A DNA stretch of 64,000 bases from Artemia franciscana (taxonomy: Eukaryota; Arthropoda; Branchiopoda; Anostraca; Artemiidae). The DNA lies in the NCBI RefSeq assembly GCF_032884065.1, contig NC_088866.1:27844440-27908439 (forward strand), written 5' to 3'. The translations under genes were made by a program, and so were the position numbers. Below are positions 1 to 12,450 of this stretch, piece by piece. The notes beneath the pieces were generated by a model. The model was given only the letters and a program-made list of their open reading frames with translations, ran no database searches and was not told the origin of the DNA. Numbering within the stretch: position 1 is the stretch's first letter; each line of letters begins with the position of its first letter.

Positions 1-1117
1 TACATTGGTCATACTGATATTTCAATCAATTATTTGTTAGGTCTTCTGACGACAGAGCAACAGCAACATAAAGTTTGACGCTTGAGGCCTAAATCGAAAG
101 GACGTATCTTGTAAATTTTCTGAAAATGAATCACTCCCATTAGCCTCAATTAGGAGGAGGAGCATATGACCTCACATTTTATTCCTCCCTATATTTTTAA
201 GGTCGCTCCCTCTCCTTCTAAAAAAGGAAACGTGGATTCGACGCCTCATGTACCAGCACTGGCTCTGGAGGACCTTTATCTCTTTTTTATTTGCAAAAAC
301 ACCCTTGGAAGGGGCAGAATATTTTATTGTTTTTTTTTTTGTATTTTCATTGAAAAAATTAAAAAAAAAGGCTCAAAGGATCAAATGTAACCCCCCCCCT
401 AAAATTTAATATGTAAATTTGAAATGTTTGGGAGGTACCCATAAAAGTTAGACTCTTCTGCCAATAATTTTTGACACTTCGACCCTGTGATTAGTAAATT
501 TTTGACCTTCTGGGGAGGGAGCCTTGCTCCCGAGACTACCTTCGGGATCTGCCCCTGACTATAGGCTACACAAATATCTTATAGGCTTTTTTGGATCTAT
601 TAAAAACATTGCACCAAAAATATTTAGATCGTACTAAGAAAAAAGAAAATACTCTAACTATTGTACAGGTCTTGAGATTCTGAGGAGAGTCCTAAAGCTC
701 CTCATGTGCGTAGTCTACACGCCAACTCAACAGAGTGATGCTATAGAACTGCTAAAGAAGTTACCATTACAACGAATCTCAATGACTTATAAAACATTGA
801 AATGACAACTAAATGTAAATATAATGTTTTCGTGTGGTCCGTATACAGAATTTTTCAATGTCGTCCTAAAGGAAAACACAAAGGGGGAAATTTAAAAAGG
901 GAATTCAGTTGCTGATTTTGATTCTAATTGCTTTAACAGATGGTAAAATGATACTACTATAAAATTAATGAAGATTTTAAAGCAGGGACGTATCCAGGGA
1001 GAGGGGGTTACAGAGTTTGATCCCCCTCCCCTAAATTTTTGTCCAAACCGTAAAAACATAAGAAAATGCATACAAACAATTTTTTACTCATTTTTAAAGT
1101 ATTTGGCCCCCTTTGTT
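1..1117. other. No gene seen; AT-rich intergenic sequence
   Basis: Only short, low-complexity open frames with no recognisable domain. From about 985 there is a C/G-run-rich scrap (runs of C near 390-400 and 1020-1030) of the kind that borders repeats elsewhere in the window. I see no RNA gene and no coding homology. Confidence 0.5.
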
Positions 1118-2322
1118 TTTTTTTCAGGGGTGATCATATCGATCGAGTGGTCCTAAAATATCGCAAGAAGGCTCATTATAACGGAAATTAAAGGTTTTAG
1201 TGCCCTTTTTAAGTGATCAAAAAAATTGGAGGGCACCTAGGCCCCCTCCCACGCCAATTGTTTCCTAAGGTCAACGGGTCAAAATTTTGAGATAGCCATT
1301 TTGTTCCACATAGTCGAAAAACATAATAACTATTTCTTTGGGGCTGACGTACTCCCCGACAGTCCACGAGGGAGGGACTGCAAGTTACAAACTTTGACCA
1401 GTGTTTACATACAGTAATGGTTACTGGGGAATGTACAAACTTTTTCAGGGGTATTTTTTGGTTGGGGTATAGGGGAGGGGGCTACGTGGGAGGATCTTCC
1501 CTTTGAGGAATTTGTCACGGGGGAAGATAAATTCCATGAAGGGGGCGCAGGGTTATTTTAAAACAAACAATGAAAAAATAATCATGAAAAAGTGTTTTCA
1601 ACTGAAAGTAAGGAGCAGCATTGAAACTTAAAACGAACAGAGATTATTACGCATAAGAGGGGTTCATCTCCTCTAAATACCTCGCTCATCACGCTAAAGT
1701 ATTTTTAGTAATTTCAACTATTTATTCTATGCCCTTTGTGATTCAGGGAGCATTCTTAAAGAATTGGGACAAAATTAAAGCTTTAGTGTAAATAGCGAGG
1801 CATTAACGAGGGGGCAAACCCCCTCATATACATAATAAAAGTATACGAATATAGAAGTTCGTTACGTAAAATATATCGTAAGTTAGGTATATTTTTTACT
1901 AATAAAAACGTTCGCTAAAAATTAAAAGTTCTAGGTGCCTTTTTAAGTAACCGAAAAATTGAGGGCAACTAGGCCTCCCCCCACCCCTTTTCTCAAAATC
2001 TTCCGATCAACTAAGAGAAAGCCATTTAGCAAGAAAAAATAAATATGCAAATTTCATTTTAATTATTCATGTGCGGAGAGCCAAAATCAAACATGCATTA
2101 ATTAAAAAACGCTCAGAAATTAAATAAAAAAAAAACAAGTTTTTTTTAACTGGAAGTAAGAAGCGACATTAAACTTAAAACGAACAGAAATTACTCTGTG
2201 CACGAAAGGGACTATTCCTCCCTCAACGCCCCGGACTTTACGCTAAATTTGTTTAACGTTTTATAAAGTAGAATTGAGAGAATGAGTCAAACTTTAGCGT
2301 AAAGAGCGGGGGGAGGAAACAT
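1118..2322 (+). repeat. Interspersed repeat family A, 5'-truncated copy
   Basis: This stretch is colinear with 42905-44170. It contains, in order: the module ending in GAGATAGCCATTTTGTTC (about 1285-1305), a GTTTACATACAGTAATGG segment near 1405, a 'GAAAGTAAGGAGC' plus 'AAAACGAACAG' terminal block near 1605-1640, a second such block near 2150-2190, and a final 'TTTAGCGTAAAGAGCG' near 2305. No open frame survives. Other copies lie at 35350-36690 (-) and 42530-44255 (+), with a 5' part at 50858-51310. I do not recognise a named superfamily; the hairpin-forming end suggests a DNA element. Confidence 0.7.
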
Positions 2323-2755
2323 AAACCTTAACAGCAGTGTCAGAAGTACAAAACTAATATACACAAGGTTCAAAAAAAGATCATTAAACAATCTGTCAGA
2401 AAAGATGTATCGATAGACTAGAAAAAATTCTGACCATATCTTTATTTAGCTTTTTCTCATAATCACTAAACCGACTATCGGCTCTTAAAAAGTTCAAAAC
2501 ACTAGGTTATAATTTTTTACTTCTGAAGTGATGTCGAATGTTAAGTTCTGACTTCTGAGCCTAAAACTCACATATAAGGACTTATAATTCCAAACAAAAA
2601 GTCCAAAATGGCAATTGAAAAAGATTTAAAAAAAAAATATCACACGAGATAATTCAAAGTCATTAAAGCTAGTAATAGATCACTGGGAATGGCTACCTTG
2701 CATGTACACCTATGTCTGAGAGTCTCCTACAGCGCCTTTTATGTCAGCTTTACAA
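2323..2755. other. No gene seen between two repeats
   Basis: AT-rich spacer with no coding or RNA signal that I can support. Confidence 0.45.
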
Positions 2756-4397
2756 CAACAAGAGCTAAGAGCTCATATGGCACTTGTGACGAGGTCGGAA
2801 GAGCCAAGAGCTCATTTGGACGAGGTCGGAAGAGCCGAGAGCTCATATGGTACGAGGTCGGAAGAGCCAAGAGCCAAGAGCTCATTTGGCACTTGTGAGA
2901 AGGTCAGAACCTAAAGTTAAACTTTATAGCACAAGATCCTTCTAAATATCAAATTTCATTAAGATCTGGTCACCCTTTCGTAAGTTACAAATACCTCAAT
3001 TTTCAAAATTACCTCCCCCCTCCCAATTCCACCAAAGAGAGCAGATCCGGTCCAGTTATGTCAGTCACGTATCTTAGACAGGTTTCTATTCTTCCCATCC
3101 AGTTTCATCCTGATCTCACCGCTTTAAGTATTTTCTAAGATTTCCGGTCCCCCCAACTGCCCCCCCCCAATTACGTTTGATCCGGTTGAGATTTAAAATA
3201 AGATATCAGAGTTACGAGGTCCTTCTAAATATGAAGTTTCATGAAGATCCGATCACTCCTTCGTAAGTTAAAAATACGTTATTTTTCTTATTTTTCAGAA
3301 TTACCCCCCCCCCCCGCAATTGAGCGGATCCGTTCCAATTATGTAAATTACGTATGCAAGACTTTTGCTTATTTTTCCAACCAAGTTTCATCCCAATCCC
3401 TCCAATCTAAGCGTTTCCCATCATTTTAGGTCTCCCCACCCCAAACTTCCCCCAATGTCACCAGATCCGGTCAGGATTTAAAATAAGAGCTTTGAGTCAC
3501 GATATCCTTCTAAAAATCAAATTTCATGGAGATCCAATCACCCGTTCGTAAGTTAAAAATACCTCATTTTTTCTAATTTTTCAGAATTAACCCCCCCCCC
3601 CCAACTACCCAAAAGAGAGCGGATCCGTTCCGTTTATGTCAATCATCTATCTAGGACTTGTGTTTATTTTTCTCACCATGTTTCATCCCGATCCCTCCAC
3701 TCTAAGTGTTTTCCAAGTTTTAGGTTCCCCCTCCCAACTCCCCGCCCCCATCACAAGATCTGGTCGGGATTTAAAATAAGAGCTCTAAGACACGATATCC
3801 TTCTAAACATCAAATTTAATTGAGATCCGATCACCCGTTCGCAAGTTGAAAATACCTCATTTTCCTAATTTTTAAGACTTACTCCCCCCCCCCGACTACC
3901 CCAAAGAGAACAAATAAGTTCCGATTATGTCAATCATGTATCTAGGACTTGCGCTTATTTTTCCCATCAAGTTTCATCCCGATCCCTCTACTCTAAGTGT
4001 TTTCCAAGATTTTAGGTTTCCCCCCTCCAACTCCCCCCAATGTCATCAGACCCAGTCGGGATTTAAAATAAGAGCTCTGAGACACAATATCATTCCAAAC
4101 ATCAAATTTCATTAAGATCCAATCACCCGCTCATAAGTTAAAAATACTTCATTTTTTCTATTTTTCCGAATTAACCGGCCCCTACTCTCCCCCCCCAGAT
4201 GGTCAAATCGGGAAAACGACTATTTCTAATTTAATCTGGTCCGGTCTCTGATACGCTTGCCAAATTTCATCGTCCTAGCTTACCTGGAAGTGCCTAAAGT
4301 AGCAAAACCGGGACAGACAGACCGACAGACCGACAGACAGACAGACCGACAGAATTGGCGACTGCTATATGTCACATGGTTAATACCAAGTGCCATA
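2756..4397 (+). mobile_element. HINE-like (non-autonomous Helentron-type) element, copy 1
   Basis: Starts with ACAAGAGCTAAGAGCTC and ATGGCACTTG, continues into five tandem units, then a GACAGACC-type microsatellite, and ends with CAAGTGCCAT. The last motif is the reverse complement of the 5' ATGGCACTTG, so the element has short subterminal inverted repeats. The landmark 'GTAAGTT' recurs at about 2980, 3263, 3548, 3841 and 4133, a period of 283-293 bp. Subterminal inverted repeats, a central tandem array and a GTCY/RGAC microsatellite are the known architecture of DINE-1/HINE elements, rolling-circle relatives of Helentrons. No protein is encoded. The family assignment rests on architecture, not on a database match. 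Confidence 0.6.
4313..4353 (+). repeat. GACA/GACC tetranucleotide microsatellite in HINE-like copy 1
   Basis: Alternating GACA and GACC units follow the last core repeat. The same block sits at the same relative place in the other two copies, so it is part of the element and not a chance microsatellite. Confidence 0.8.
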
Positions 4398-5060
4398 AAA
4401 AATTACTGTCACATTTTCAAGATTGCTATGTTTCTTTTTTCTAAGACTAGGTGATAATCTCTTTTTCTCCAAAGTTTGTTTTCTGACAAACAAATGTTTC
4501 AATTTCGTATTAAGACCCAATCCTTAACTCGAATTTGAAAACTTTTTTCTATTTTATACACGTCTAGGGTCCGTTTTGAGTAAGGGCATCTTTTATTTTT
4601 CTATATTTTAAGATTTTATATTTTTAAGGAGAAATGTCTATACCCTTTCTGGAGTCCTTAGGGGTTTTGGGGGCGATATACACTTCGATTTCTGTAGTAT
4701 ATTGTCCGCTTTTTTAACAGTCCTAACCATATTTTTAACTTTGTTTATACTCCTACACGGACCGCTGGGCCTTCCCATTCATTTCAGAGATTTTACCTTT
4801 CGGGATATTTCCTTTGAAAGCCTACTTTCTTTTGGTATGGAGCCTAAGCATATGTCACTTTTTTTCGTAATTTTCGGTTAATTGTATGAAATTTAAGGAC
4901 ATTTCAGTATTTCTTGAAGGTTTTATTTATGCCCTAGGGCTACAAAAAACTTTCTATCTTATTAAATTCAATCTAACTTCTTTTGTCGCAGTGACATGAG
5001 TCTAGGGGATAGACGCTAGGGGTTCGTGGCACTAGTGTCGATATAAAGACAGGAATTTTA
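4398..5060. other. No gene seen
   Basis: T-rich sequence without coding potential or recognised repeats. Confidence 0.45.
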
Positions 5061-5074
5061 CTTACCAAGACTAC

Positions 5075-5155
<81 letters not shown>
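5061..5155 (-). repeat. (TAG)n microsatellite, the 3' tail of a LINE
   Basis: About 30 trinucleotide units (CTA on the + strand, TAG on the - strand). They abut the LINE C-terminal coding fragment directly, so this is best read as the retrotransposon's tail. The LINE stop codon is the first TAG of the array. Confidence 0.75.
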
Positions 5156-5390
5156 ACTCACTACAGCACCAAGCCGCCTAAGGCCAACGCAGCTATGCAC
5201 ACTTCTCCTCCAAACTAATCTATTCAAGGTCCCCCTCTTTAAACCTTTATTTACGACATCCTTCCAGCCCAGACGAGGACAACCTGCCTTCCGTGTAGCC
5301 CCAGACGGTTGGCTATAAAGGAAAATCTTCGGCAATCTGTCATTCTTCAGCCGCAGAACGTGGCCTAGCCATCTCCACCTATCGCTATGG
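5153..5390 (-). pseudogene. LINE reverse-transcriptase ORF, C-terminal end (5'-truncated)
   Basis: On the - strand the frame reads through WLGHVLR, a PSGATRKAGCPRLGW stretch and VGLRRLGA before its stop. This is the conserved C-terminal tail of ORF2 in a common class of animal LINEs annotated as endonuclease-reverse transcriptase or craniofacial-development-protein-2-like. The frame is broken upstream of about 5390, so only some 70 codons survive. The stop codon falls in the (TAG)n tail, as expected for a copy inserted by target-primed reverse transcription. The fragment at 48832-49276 covers the portion just upstream of this one (it ends at the same GHV/GYI-L region) and is probably the same family. 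The RT domain itself is absent. Confidence 0.75.
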
Positions 5391-6307
5391 ATTTATGGTG
5401 CTAATATAGATATACTAGGCCGTTCCAAGGAGATTTCAGACTTTTAATTTCAACTTCCTTTAAATTAGGTCTTTTTGTTTATATTTTCCTTTACGGCACC
5501 TGCCAGGTAGAGAAATTCCCCAAAAAGCTACCAATTGAATTCTTTAACTCGCATATTGTATTCGTTATGAGAAAACATACAGACATTTTTCACAGAAGTT
5601 TTCTTTGAGGGGGGTGGGAAATGTCGGGGGAATTTTTCAGTGGAAAGGAAAATTTTTGGAAGGAATCACCATGGTTTTTCTTCAGAATTCCTTTAATTTT
5701 TTCTTCCTCTTTGAATGCACAATTTTGCATATGAAGATAATGTTATAGTGAAATAGTTCAGGAGAAATTTTCAGGTGGGATCAAATCGTCTGTAAAGATT
5801 TTTCGTGAAAAAATGTAGACAATGCCCACAAAAGTGCTGCAAGGTAACTCCTCTCTTCGTATTACGGAAAATATTCTTTTCATTTATTTTATTTCTTTAT
5901 TTGGGAAGCGACACCTTACAGCACCCTTGACAACAATATCCATAATTTCTATGGAAAATTTTTGCTAGATAACTTGATCCCTGCTGAAAGAAAATTCTTA
6001 TCAGGAAACTTTCTCTCCACTGAAAGAACCCTCTGGACCAACTCCCTCTCGTGTGTGGGCGATTACCATTAACAAATACTATTTGTAAGCAACTGAAAAA
6101 TCGCAAAACTTACAGCCCTTACCTAGTGACTTTTTCTGACTTTTTCTTTGACTTATTAATTGTGATGAACCAAATGGCTATCTCAGGATTTCATTTGGAT
6201 TACTTTGGGGAAAAAGGAAAAGGAGGAGGTGGTTAGTTTCCCTCAATTCTGTTTGGTCACTTTATAAGTCCCATCCGTGTCTACATGGGTCGATTTTTTT
6301 TCCTCTC

Positions 6308-6384
<77 letters not shown>

Positions 6385-8049
6385 CTTTTTATGTACTCTG
6401 TGTGAGTTATTGAGGTGTAATTCCTTTTTCTTTTTTCTCTCTATTGTTAAAGGAGACAAAACGAGTTGCATCCCTGTGTCCTTTGTATAAGATGTATGTA
6501 TATCGTTTCTTGTTTAATAAAGTCAAGCCAAGTCAACTTGAAAAGCCACTTAAAATTGTTTTTTTTTTTTTTGAATAAGCCCTTTCCTGATCTTCTAGGA
6601 TGCTTGGTTTGATACGACCATCCCTGGGGGAAACAAAATAACAACAACAGACAGCGCACACCCATGACCCTGACATGACGGTAAAGAAGTCCTTTTCATC
6701 ATAAGAGTAGCACTGCTCGGACTTGGAACTGTATAACACTAGAACTTACGATCGTGTAATTTTTTCAATTTCAGTTTTTAAAATCTCATTATATTGTAAG
6801 TATCATTTATTATATATACTTATCTTGTCATTTTGGGCTCTTAGAGCCCTCCATAGAGCCGAAATATTTTCGAGGTCTAAACAAATATCACTGACTTAGG
6901 TAAATTCCCTGTTGCTTTAGAACTCTAAACATGTGACTAAAAGGGCTTTAAAACTCTACCACAGATTTTTCTGATTTTCTTGTGGTTATAGAGGGAGAAA
7001 GATGAATACAAGGGTGTTATTTAATGCCAAAATATCCCAATTCTCATTGAGGGTTAAGATAAATACGAAATTAGCTCTAAGGTAGAAACAAGGGGAGAGT
7101 GGAGCTATAATATAATATATACTCCCTAAGGCCTTATGGATTTCTTTTTCTTTTCTTGAGGGGAGGGGAATTGTGTTTTGAGAGGGTGCAGATGTTTTTT
7201 TTTTAATGTATCAAAATGTGTCACTGATTTATAATTTTTCTTGATTTTTGGGAATATATCTGGTCTGTGCGAATATTATATAAGTGAGAAACATCATACA
7301 AACTTAAAATGAACAAATTCAGTTTCGTAAGGGAGCGGTACTGCCTCTTTCTCATCCCTGCCTCAACCTCAAGGTCGCAAAACTTTGGGGGGGGGTGCTC
7401 ACTATATCCGAAATTGAGATTTAGTCCTTTTTTCATAAGTCGACAGTGATTGGAGGCCAACCAGCTATGGGAGGATGTGTTTTCCGTTGGGGGGACTTTT
7501 TGGCAGAGTGGGGGGACATATACCGTCTCCCCTTTTTACTTAGGCAACTGCAATATTATTCATTTAATTATTCATTAGGAAACCGATATCAGTTACCCCA
7601 TAAAACTAACGAGAGATATTTTGATTTTAATCTTTTTATTTGGAGTTTTATAGGTATCTATATTTTGTTAAACAAATTCGATCGTGAAGATTGTGAAAAT
7701 TCCTGTTTTTAATCTCAAACTTTGACAGCAGTGTTTTCCGTCCACTCGTATCTGATTTAAGACATTTCATCGTTTTAGAAACGTTCCGCCTATGTTGTAA
7801 ATATTGCTTAAAGATTATTTTTTAGATTTTACAAGGGGAATATATATGGAGCCGAACATACATTGTTGAATCTTGTGTGTAGTGAGATTAGAAGTTCTTT
7901 CCTTTTCTGTTTGTATATTTTTTTTTATATTTACTGTCTCTGTCATCTTTTATCAGAGGCTATATTGTAGTGTTGACTATAGCAGAGGCCATAAGACTCC
8001 GATGTTTTATTCTTTTTTTTCCCGAAGGCGCTTCTTATCGGAGGGGATG
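5391..8049. other. No gene; scattered repeat scraps
   Basis: About 5590-6240 holds G-rich and 'AATTTTTC'-rich repeat pieces, including a GGCTATCTCA module near 6176 that is the reverse complement of the family A 'GATAGCCAT' module. A (CT)n run follows. The rest, to about 8050, is AT-rich with no supportable coding region. Confidence 0.45.
6303..6379. repeat. (CT)n microsatellite
   Basis: About 37 CT dinucleotides, nearly perfect. An open frame through it on the - strand encodes only an Arg-Glu run and is not a gene. Confidence 0.95.
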
Positions 8050-8141
8050 GTTTAGTAACTTCAGAGGGGGCTCGTTCGATTGGAAATCAAAGTTTTAGTG
8101 ACCTTTTTAAGATTCAAAAGTTGTCAGAGGAGATCTATCCC

Positions 8142-8768
8142 TGGTAAAATTCTAGTTTATTGACTTTGGGCTATCTTGGAAAGGGGTTAAGTTAGGAAAA
8201 TGAAACTTTCAAGGATGGGTCTACCGGCTAAAGTATATCCTGGGAAGGTTTTTTGAAGTACCCATCTCTACTCTTTCTCCCTCGAGAGGGCCCTGAAATT
8301 TGCCTACATGATAGGGCTATACCTATTGAAATTTTGACAAAACAATATTTTACCTCAATTTTCATTTACCAGTTGCTTTTTCTCTGCCTTTAGTTCTGAA
8401 AATGCAATTCCTGTTATTTGAATAGAATTCTGAGCCATATCAATGTTTTTTCTTCAAAATTTAGCAAATGTGTTTGCATATCTTTAAAACCTTATAAATT
8501 GGGATTGAGCAAAGTTGTGAAGCTGAAAATAATTTTGTTGTACTTCGTTCAAGCAGAAGACCTATTTTGCAAGGTTTCACTTTTATAACACATATTTTTA
8601 AAGGTCATCAAAGGTCAGGACCCTCTAGAGGGAGAGGGAGTGGAGGTAGATACTTCAAATACCTTCCCAGGACATACTTTAGCCTGTAGACCAATCCTTG
8701 AAAGTTTCATTGTCCTAACCTAACCCCTTTCTGAGATAGCAAGAATTAATAACATTAGAATTTTACCA
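8142..8768. mobile_element. Non-autonomous DNA element with ~160-bp terminal inverted repeats
   Basis: The left end begins TGGTAAAATTCTA and the right end finishes TAGAATTTTACCA. Inverted similarity extends inward to about 8305 on the left and 8610 on the right (for example 'GGGTCTACCGGCTAAAGTAT' opposite 'ATACTTTAGCCTGTAGACC'). The core has no coding potential. It sits inside a unit of the module array: sequence before it ('GAGGAGATCTATCCC') and after it ('AATTTTGAGATAG') belongs to the array unit. This looks like a MITE. I could not define a target-site duplication. Confidence 0.75.
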
Positions 8769-10149
8769 AATTTTGAGATAGTGTTTTTGTTAAAAATAGT
8801 TAAAAAATCAGACCACAAAAACACCAGGGTCGACACGACCCAGCAGGGCCCGGGGCCATGCTTCATAAGTTATGGGGGCATATATCGCTATAGAGAAAGT
8901 GAACCTCATATAAACTTCACACGGGGGTCATTTGATTAGTAACTGAAAGTTGTTGTTCATTTCTTAAGAGTCAGAAGACATTAGAAGGCAACTAGATCCC
9001 CCTCCCCACGCCCTTTTTTCTCCAAACCCGTCAGACACAAATTCTGAGATAGCCATTTTATTAAAAATATTTCAAACATCATATAAAAAAAAAACACTAG
9101 GGTTTACACAATCTCCAGAGCCAAGGAGGAATGTTTAAGGATTATGCCCTGAGGGCATATATGGTTTTTTTGTTAGGAGCGGTCACATAAACTTCGGAAA
9201 TGGCTAATTTGATTTACAATTGAAAGTTCTCGTTACCTTTTTATGAGTCAAAAGTGATCAGATGACATCTATGCCCCCCCCCTACACAAACACCCTTTTA
9301 TCCCAAAATATATCCGATAAAAATTTTGAGATAGCCCGTCAGTTCGAAATAGCCTGATAATCAGATAATAAAACACTCATGATCAACATAACCCTGTCCC
9401 GACCCAGGGTAAGGGTTGTCAATTTCGGCCAAGGGGCATATAAGGTTTATACGGACAAGGTGGTTGTATCAACTGCAGAAGGGACTCAAGTGAATAGAAA
9501 ATAAAAAGTCTTATTCTCTTTTCGTGGGCAGCGCAATACCACCTGCGTAAAGAGCGATGTTGACACAATGTGTTGTTTTTTTGTTTATTAAGCATTTAGA
9601 AACTTATTAGAAATTTCGTAGAAACTTCAAATAGAGCGCATTCAATTGGAAATTGAAAGAGTAAGTTCCCTTTTTTATACTTGAAAGCGATTGGCGGGCA
9701 AATAGCCATCCCACTCATCATTAGCCTAATTCATCCAATCAAAGTTTTGAAATAGCCATTTTGTTCAGCGTAGTTGAAAAATTTAGAAATCATTGCTTTG
9801 TGGGTGACACCCCCTTCATAGCCATTAGGGCTAGGGTTTTAAGTTATGCCCCGGGGCATTTAAGGTTTTTATAGAAAGGGTCGTCGTTTAAACTTCAAAG
9901 AGGGCCTATTTGATTGGTTATCAGAAGTTCTAGAACCATTTTTAAGAGTCAAATTGATCAGAGGGTAGATACCCCCCTCCCCTCACACATCGTGTTTTTC
10001 TTAAATGCATCCAATATAAACTTTGAGATATCCAGCCGTTTTAATGAAAATAGTCCAAAGATCATGTAAAAGGCTTTAGGAGTTGATACAAACCGGAAGA
10101 GCCTAGGGGTAAGGACTGTAAGCTATGCCCCGGGTAGTGTATGATTTTG

Positions 10150-10838
10150 ATAACACTTGGACAGCTTATCAATTGAGAGATAACAGAATATTAGCTTCTT
10201 ATGAGCAAAAGAAACATTTCGGTCATTCTATCTATTTTTTTCGATTTTATACAATGATTTCAAAGCGGGGGGGGGGGCAGCCACCCAAGTTCCTCTCCTA
10301 ATTTCTGTACGAGGAGTACAGGAATTATTAAATTACATCCACCATGGATTGTAGAAAAACGTACAGAAATAATATGAAAAAAACTTCGTTTTCTTAAAGA
10401 GTTAAAGAGGCTGCGTCCCAAAGTCGAACCTTAAAACGTACAGGAATTAGAAGAGGCAGTTGGGGGGCTGCCGCCCCCCAAAACCCCAGCTTTTAAAGAC
10501 TCTTTTGTACAGGGTTTTTGTTTTTTTTGCTAACCCCCCGCTCTTGGCTTCGGAAAGGCCCTCTTTTAATTAACAAAAAATTGAAATGAATGAATAATGG
10601 AATAACTTCGAAAAATGTTAAATACAAGAGGACGGGAGAACCATTGCGCCGAAACTAGTAATTAGTAACAATGAAGTCCCCCCACAAAAAAAAACTGTAC
10701 AAAAGAGTCTTTAAAAGCTGGGGGTTTGGGGGGGCGGCAGCCCCCCAAATGGCTCTTCTAATTCCTGTACGTTTTAAGGTTCGACTTTGGGACGCAGCCT
10801 CTTTAACTCTTTAAGAAAACGAAATTTTTTTCATATTA
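10150..10838 (+). mobile_element. Composite foldback element, copy 1
   Basis: Nearly identical to 21865-22548. The right part (about 10375-10838) is a foldback: left arm 'AATATGAAAAAAACTTCG' through 'GTCGAACCTTAAAACGTAC' to a 'GGGGGGCTGCC' block, and right arm its reverse complement ending 'TTTTTTTCATATTAT'. Arms are about 140-150 bp. The left part (10150-10375) also contains CTAATTTCTGTACG, a relative of the arm sequence. Nothing is coded. It separates two parts of the module array. Confidence 0.75.
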
Positions 10839-10844
10839 TCTCTT

Positions 10845-11693
10845 AAAGGAGCCAAATGTTCGTGACTGCCGGATCTCAGCGGGAACCAAGTTCCAAGCAC
10901 GTCCCACAATCACAGCCAGGCCGAAGTCTGAACGAACCGAGGGACTAGCTGGAATCATCGCATCCTCCCGGTTACGAACGATATACAAATTTACTTCCCC
11001 TACTAGTTTAAGCAGTTTCGAAAAACAACATGGGAGATCTTCCTGGAAGTATTAATATGCCAACGAAGATAGAGATAAAACATAAATATGTTTAATTTTG
11101 AGGAGGTTAAGAGGAGTGTGTGTAGCCGACTGGAGAATTCTTGCCGCTTTCTCCTAAAGATTGTGAATAGGAGAAAGTACCGAGGGAAATGTGGACATCC
11201 ACACAGATGAACAGTAACATATATAAGGGTAAATCAGAGAAAAGTATAAAAGACGGAGGATAGGGAAAGGGATTAAACGCTTTAATTTTCGGATGATCCC
11301 AAGTCCACGGGAAATTTTTACTCTTATTATTTGAACATGCCACTTAAATGATAAATTTTCATCCAAAAGAACTCCCAGGAATCGCACATATCGATCTGGG
11401 GGACGACTTATGGCGCCTCTTGGTGTATGAAGCTCAGTAACTGTAGGGCAGCTCACACCTTTACGAGAAAAAATAAGAAGGTAGGACTCTTTTACATTTT
11501 AAGTTAGTTGATTTATGTCAAACCAAAATAGTATTTTCTCAGTCATTGCTTGAAGCTTTAGAATAAGGGATGATTCATCCGGAGCTGCAGCACCTAAAGT
11601 AGTGTCATCTGCAAATGCTATTAATTCTTCTTGACTATCAGGTGTGAACACCAACGTACTCTGAGAGTAAGATTTTGACACAATCCACAGCAA
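10845..11693 (-). pseudogene. CR1/Jockey-type LINE ORF2 fragment (RT palm to C-terminus)
   Basis: On the - strand the first frame (11693-11499) contains the catalytic FADDT motif of a reverse transcriptase. A second frame (11456-11154) continues with FLGVLLDENLSFKWHV and YPYICYCSSVW, the thumb region. Farther on, in shifted frames down to about 10850, there is a typical LINE tail (AWNLVPAEIRQS, then FKR). Several frameshifts and stops make it non-functional. EN and the N-terminal RT blocks are absent. It is 5'-truncated and ends against the composite foldback. It covers the domains missing from the LINE at 51466-53518 and may belong to the same family. Confidence 0.8.
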
Positions 11694-12450
11694 ACATTGT
11701 TAATTGGGGGGAATACAAATATGTCTCGAGGGAATACAAGGTTTATGTGGAAGACGTAGTAGTATAAACTACAGACGGGACTCAAATGATTAGAAATTGC
11801 AAGTTCTAATTCTCTCTTTTAGAGTAAAAAGTGGTCCTATGGCAACTAGCCCCCCCCCCCATCCCTTTTCCCCCATATGTATCTAATTAGATTTTGTTCA
11901 AAATAAACCAATCATCATATAGCAAAAATACCTGGCATAACAAAGCTTCCCAGAACTCGGGGGAAGTTAATTGAATTATACTGAGGGGGCACATAAAGTT
12001 CTTATTAAAGCAACAATCATGTAAACTTCGGAGAGAGCCCATTCGATAATAAACTGGAATATTTGGAGTTTTAGACCCCCTCTTCCTTGTGCCTTTTCCC
12101 CCTAAATGAATCTCATAATAAATTTTAAGTGACCATTTTGTTTAAAATAGTTTAAAGTTTAAATTGCTAGAAATTAGGGGTTGAGAAATCCTTCAAAACC
12201 CCAAGGGAAAGGACTGTAGCTTGTGTAAGTTACCAATTATTAGAACTTGAGTTTTTTTGTGGAAGGGGTGGTCGTATTAACTTTGAAGGGGGCTCATTTG
12301 ATCGGAAGTTGAAACTTTTAGTTCGTAATCTTAAGAATCAAATGAGACCAATAGCAAATTAGCCTACGCCCCACTTTCCTAACGGGCATCCGGTCCAAAT
12401 TTTGATATAGCTATTTTGTTCAAAAGAGTTCAAAGGCCAAGTAAATATAT

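Larger units (their letters stand above)
8830..12450 (+). repeat. Tandem array of the ~270-bp 'GAGATAGCC' module, block 1
   Basis: Units carry, in order: AAACTTC plus 'CATTTGATTGGAAATTGAAAG', 'AGAGTCAAAAG', a C-rich 'CCCTCCCCACGCCC' stretch, 'TTTTGAGATAGCC', 'TTCAAA', 'ACTCC', and 'TAAGTTATGCCC'. Unit starts are near 8905, 9190, 9465, 9625, 9890, 11750, 12015 and 12270; spacing is irregular. A composite foldback (10150-10838) and a LINE fragment (10845-11693) interrupt it. No protein is encoded. The same monomer forms the array at 18600-20770. Confidence 0.75.

Noticed and set aside
6262..6471. Arg-Glu repeat frame
   Set aside because: Produced by the (CT)n microsatellite.
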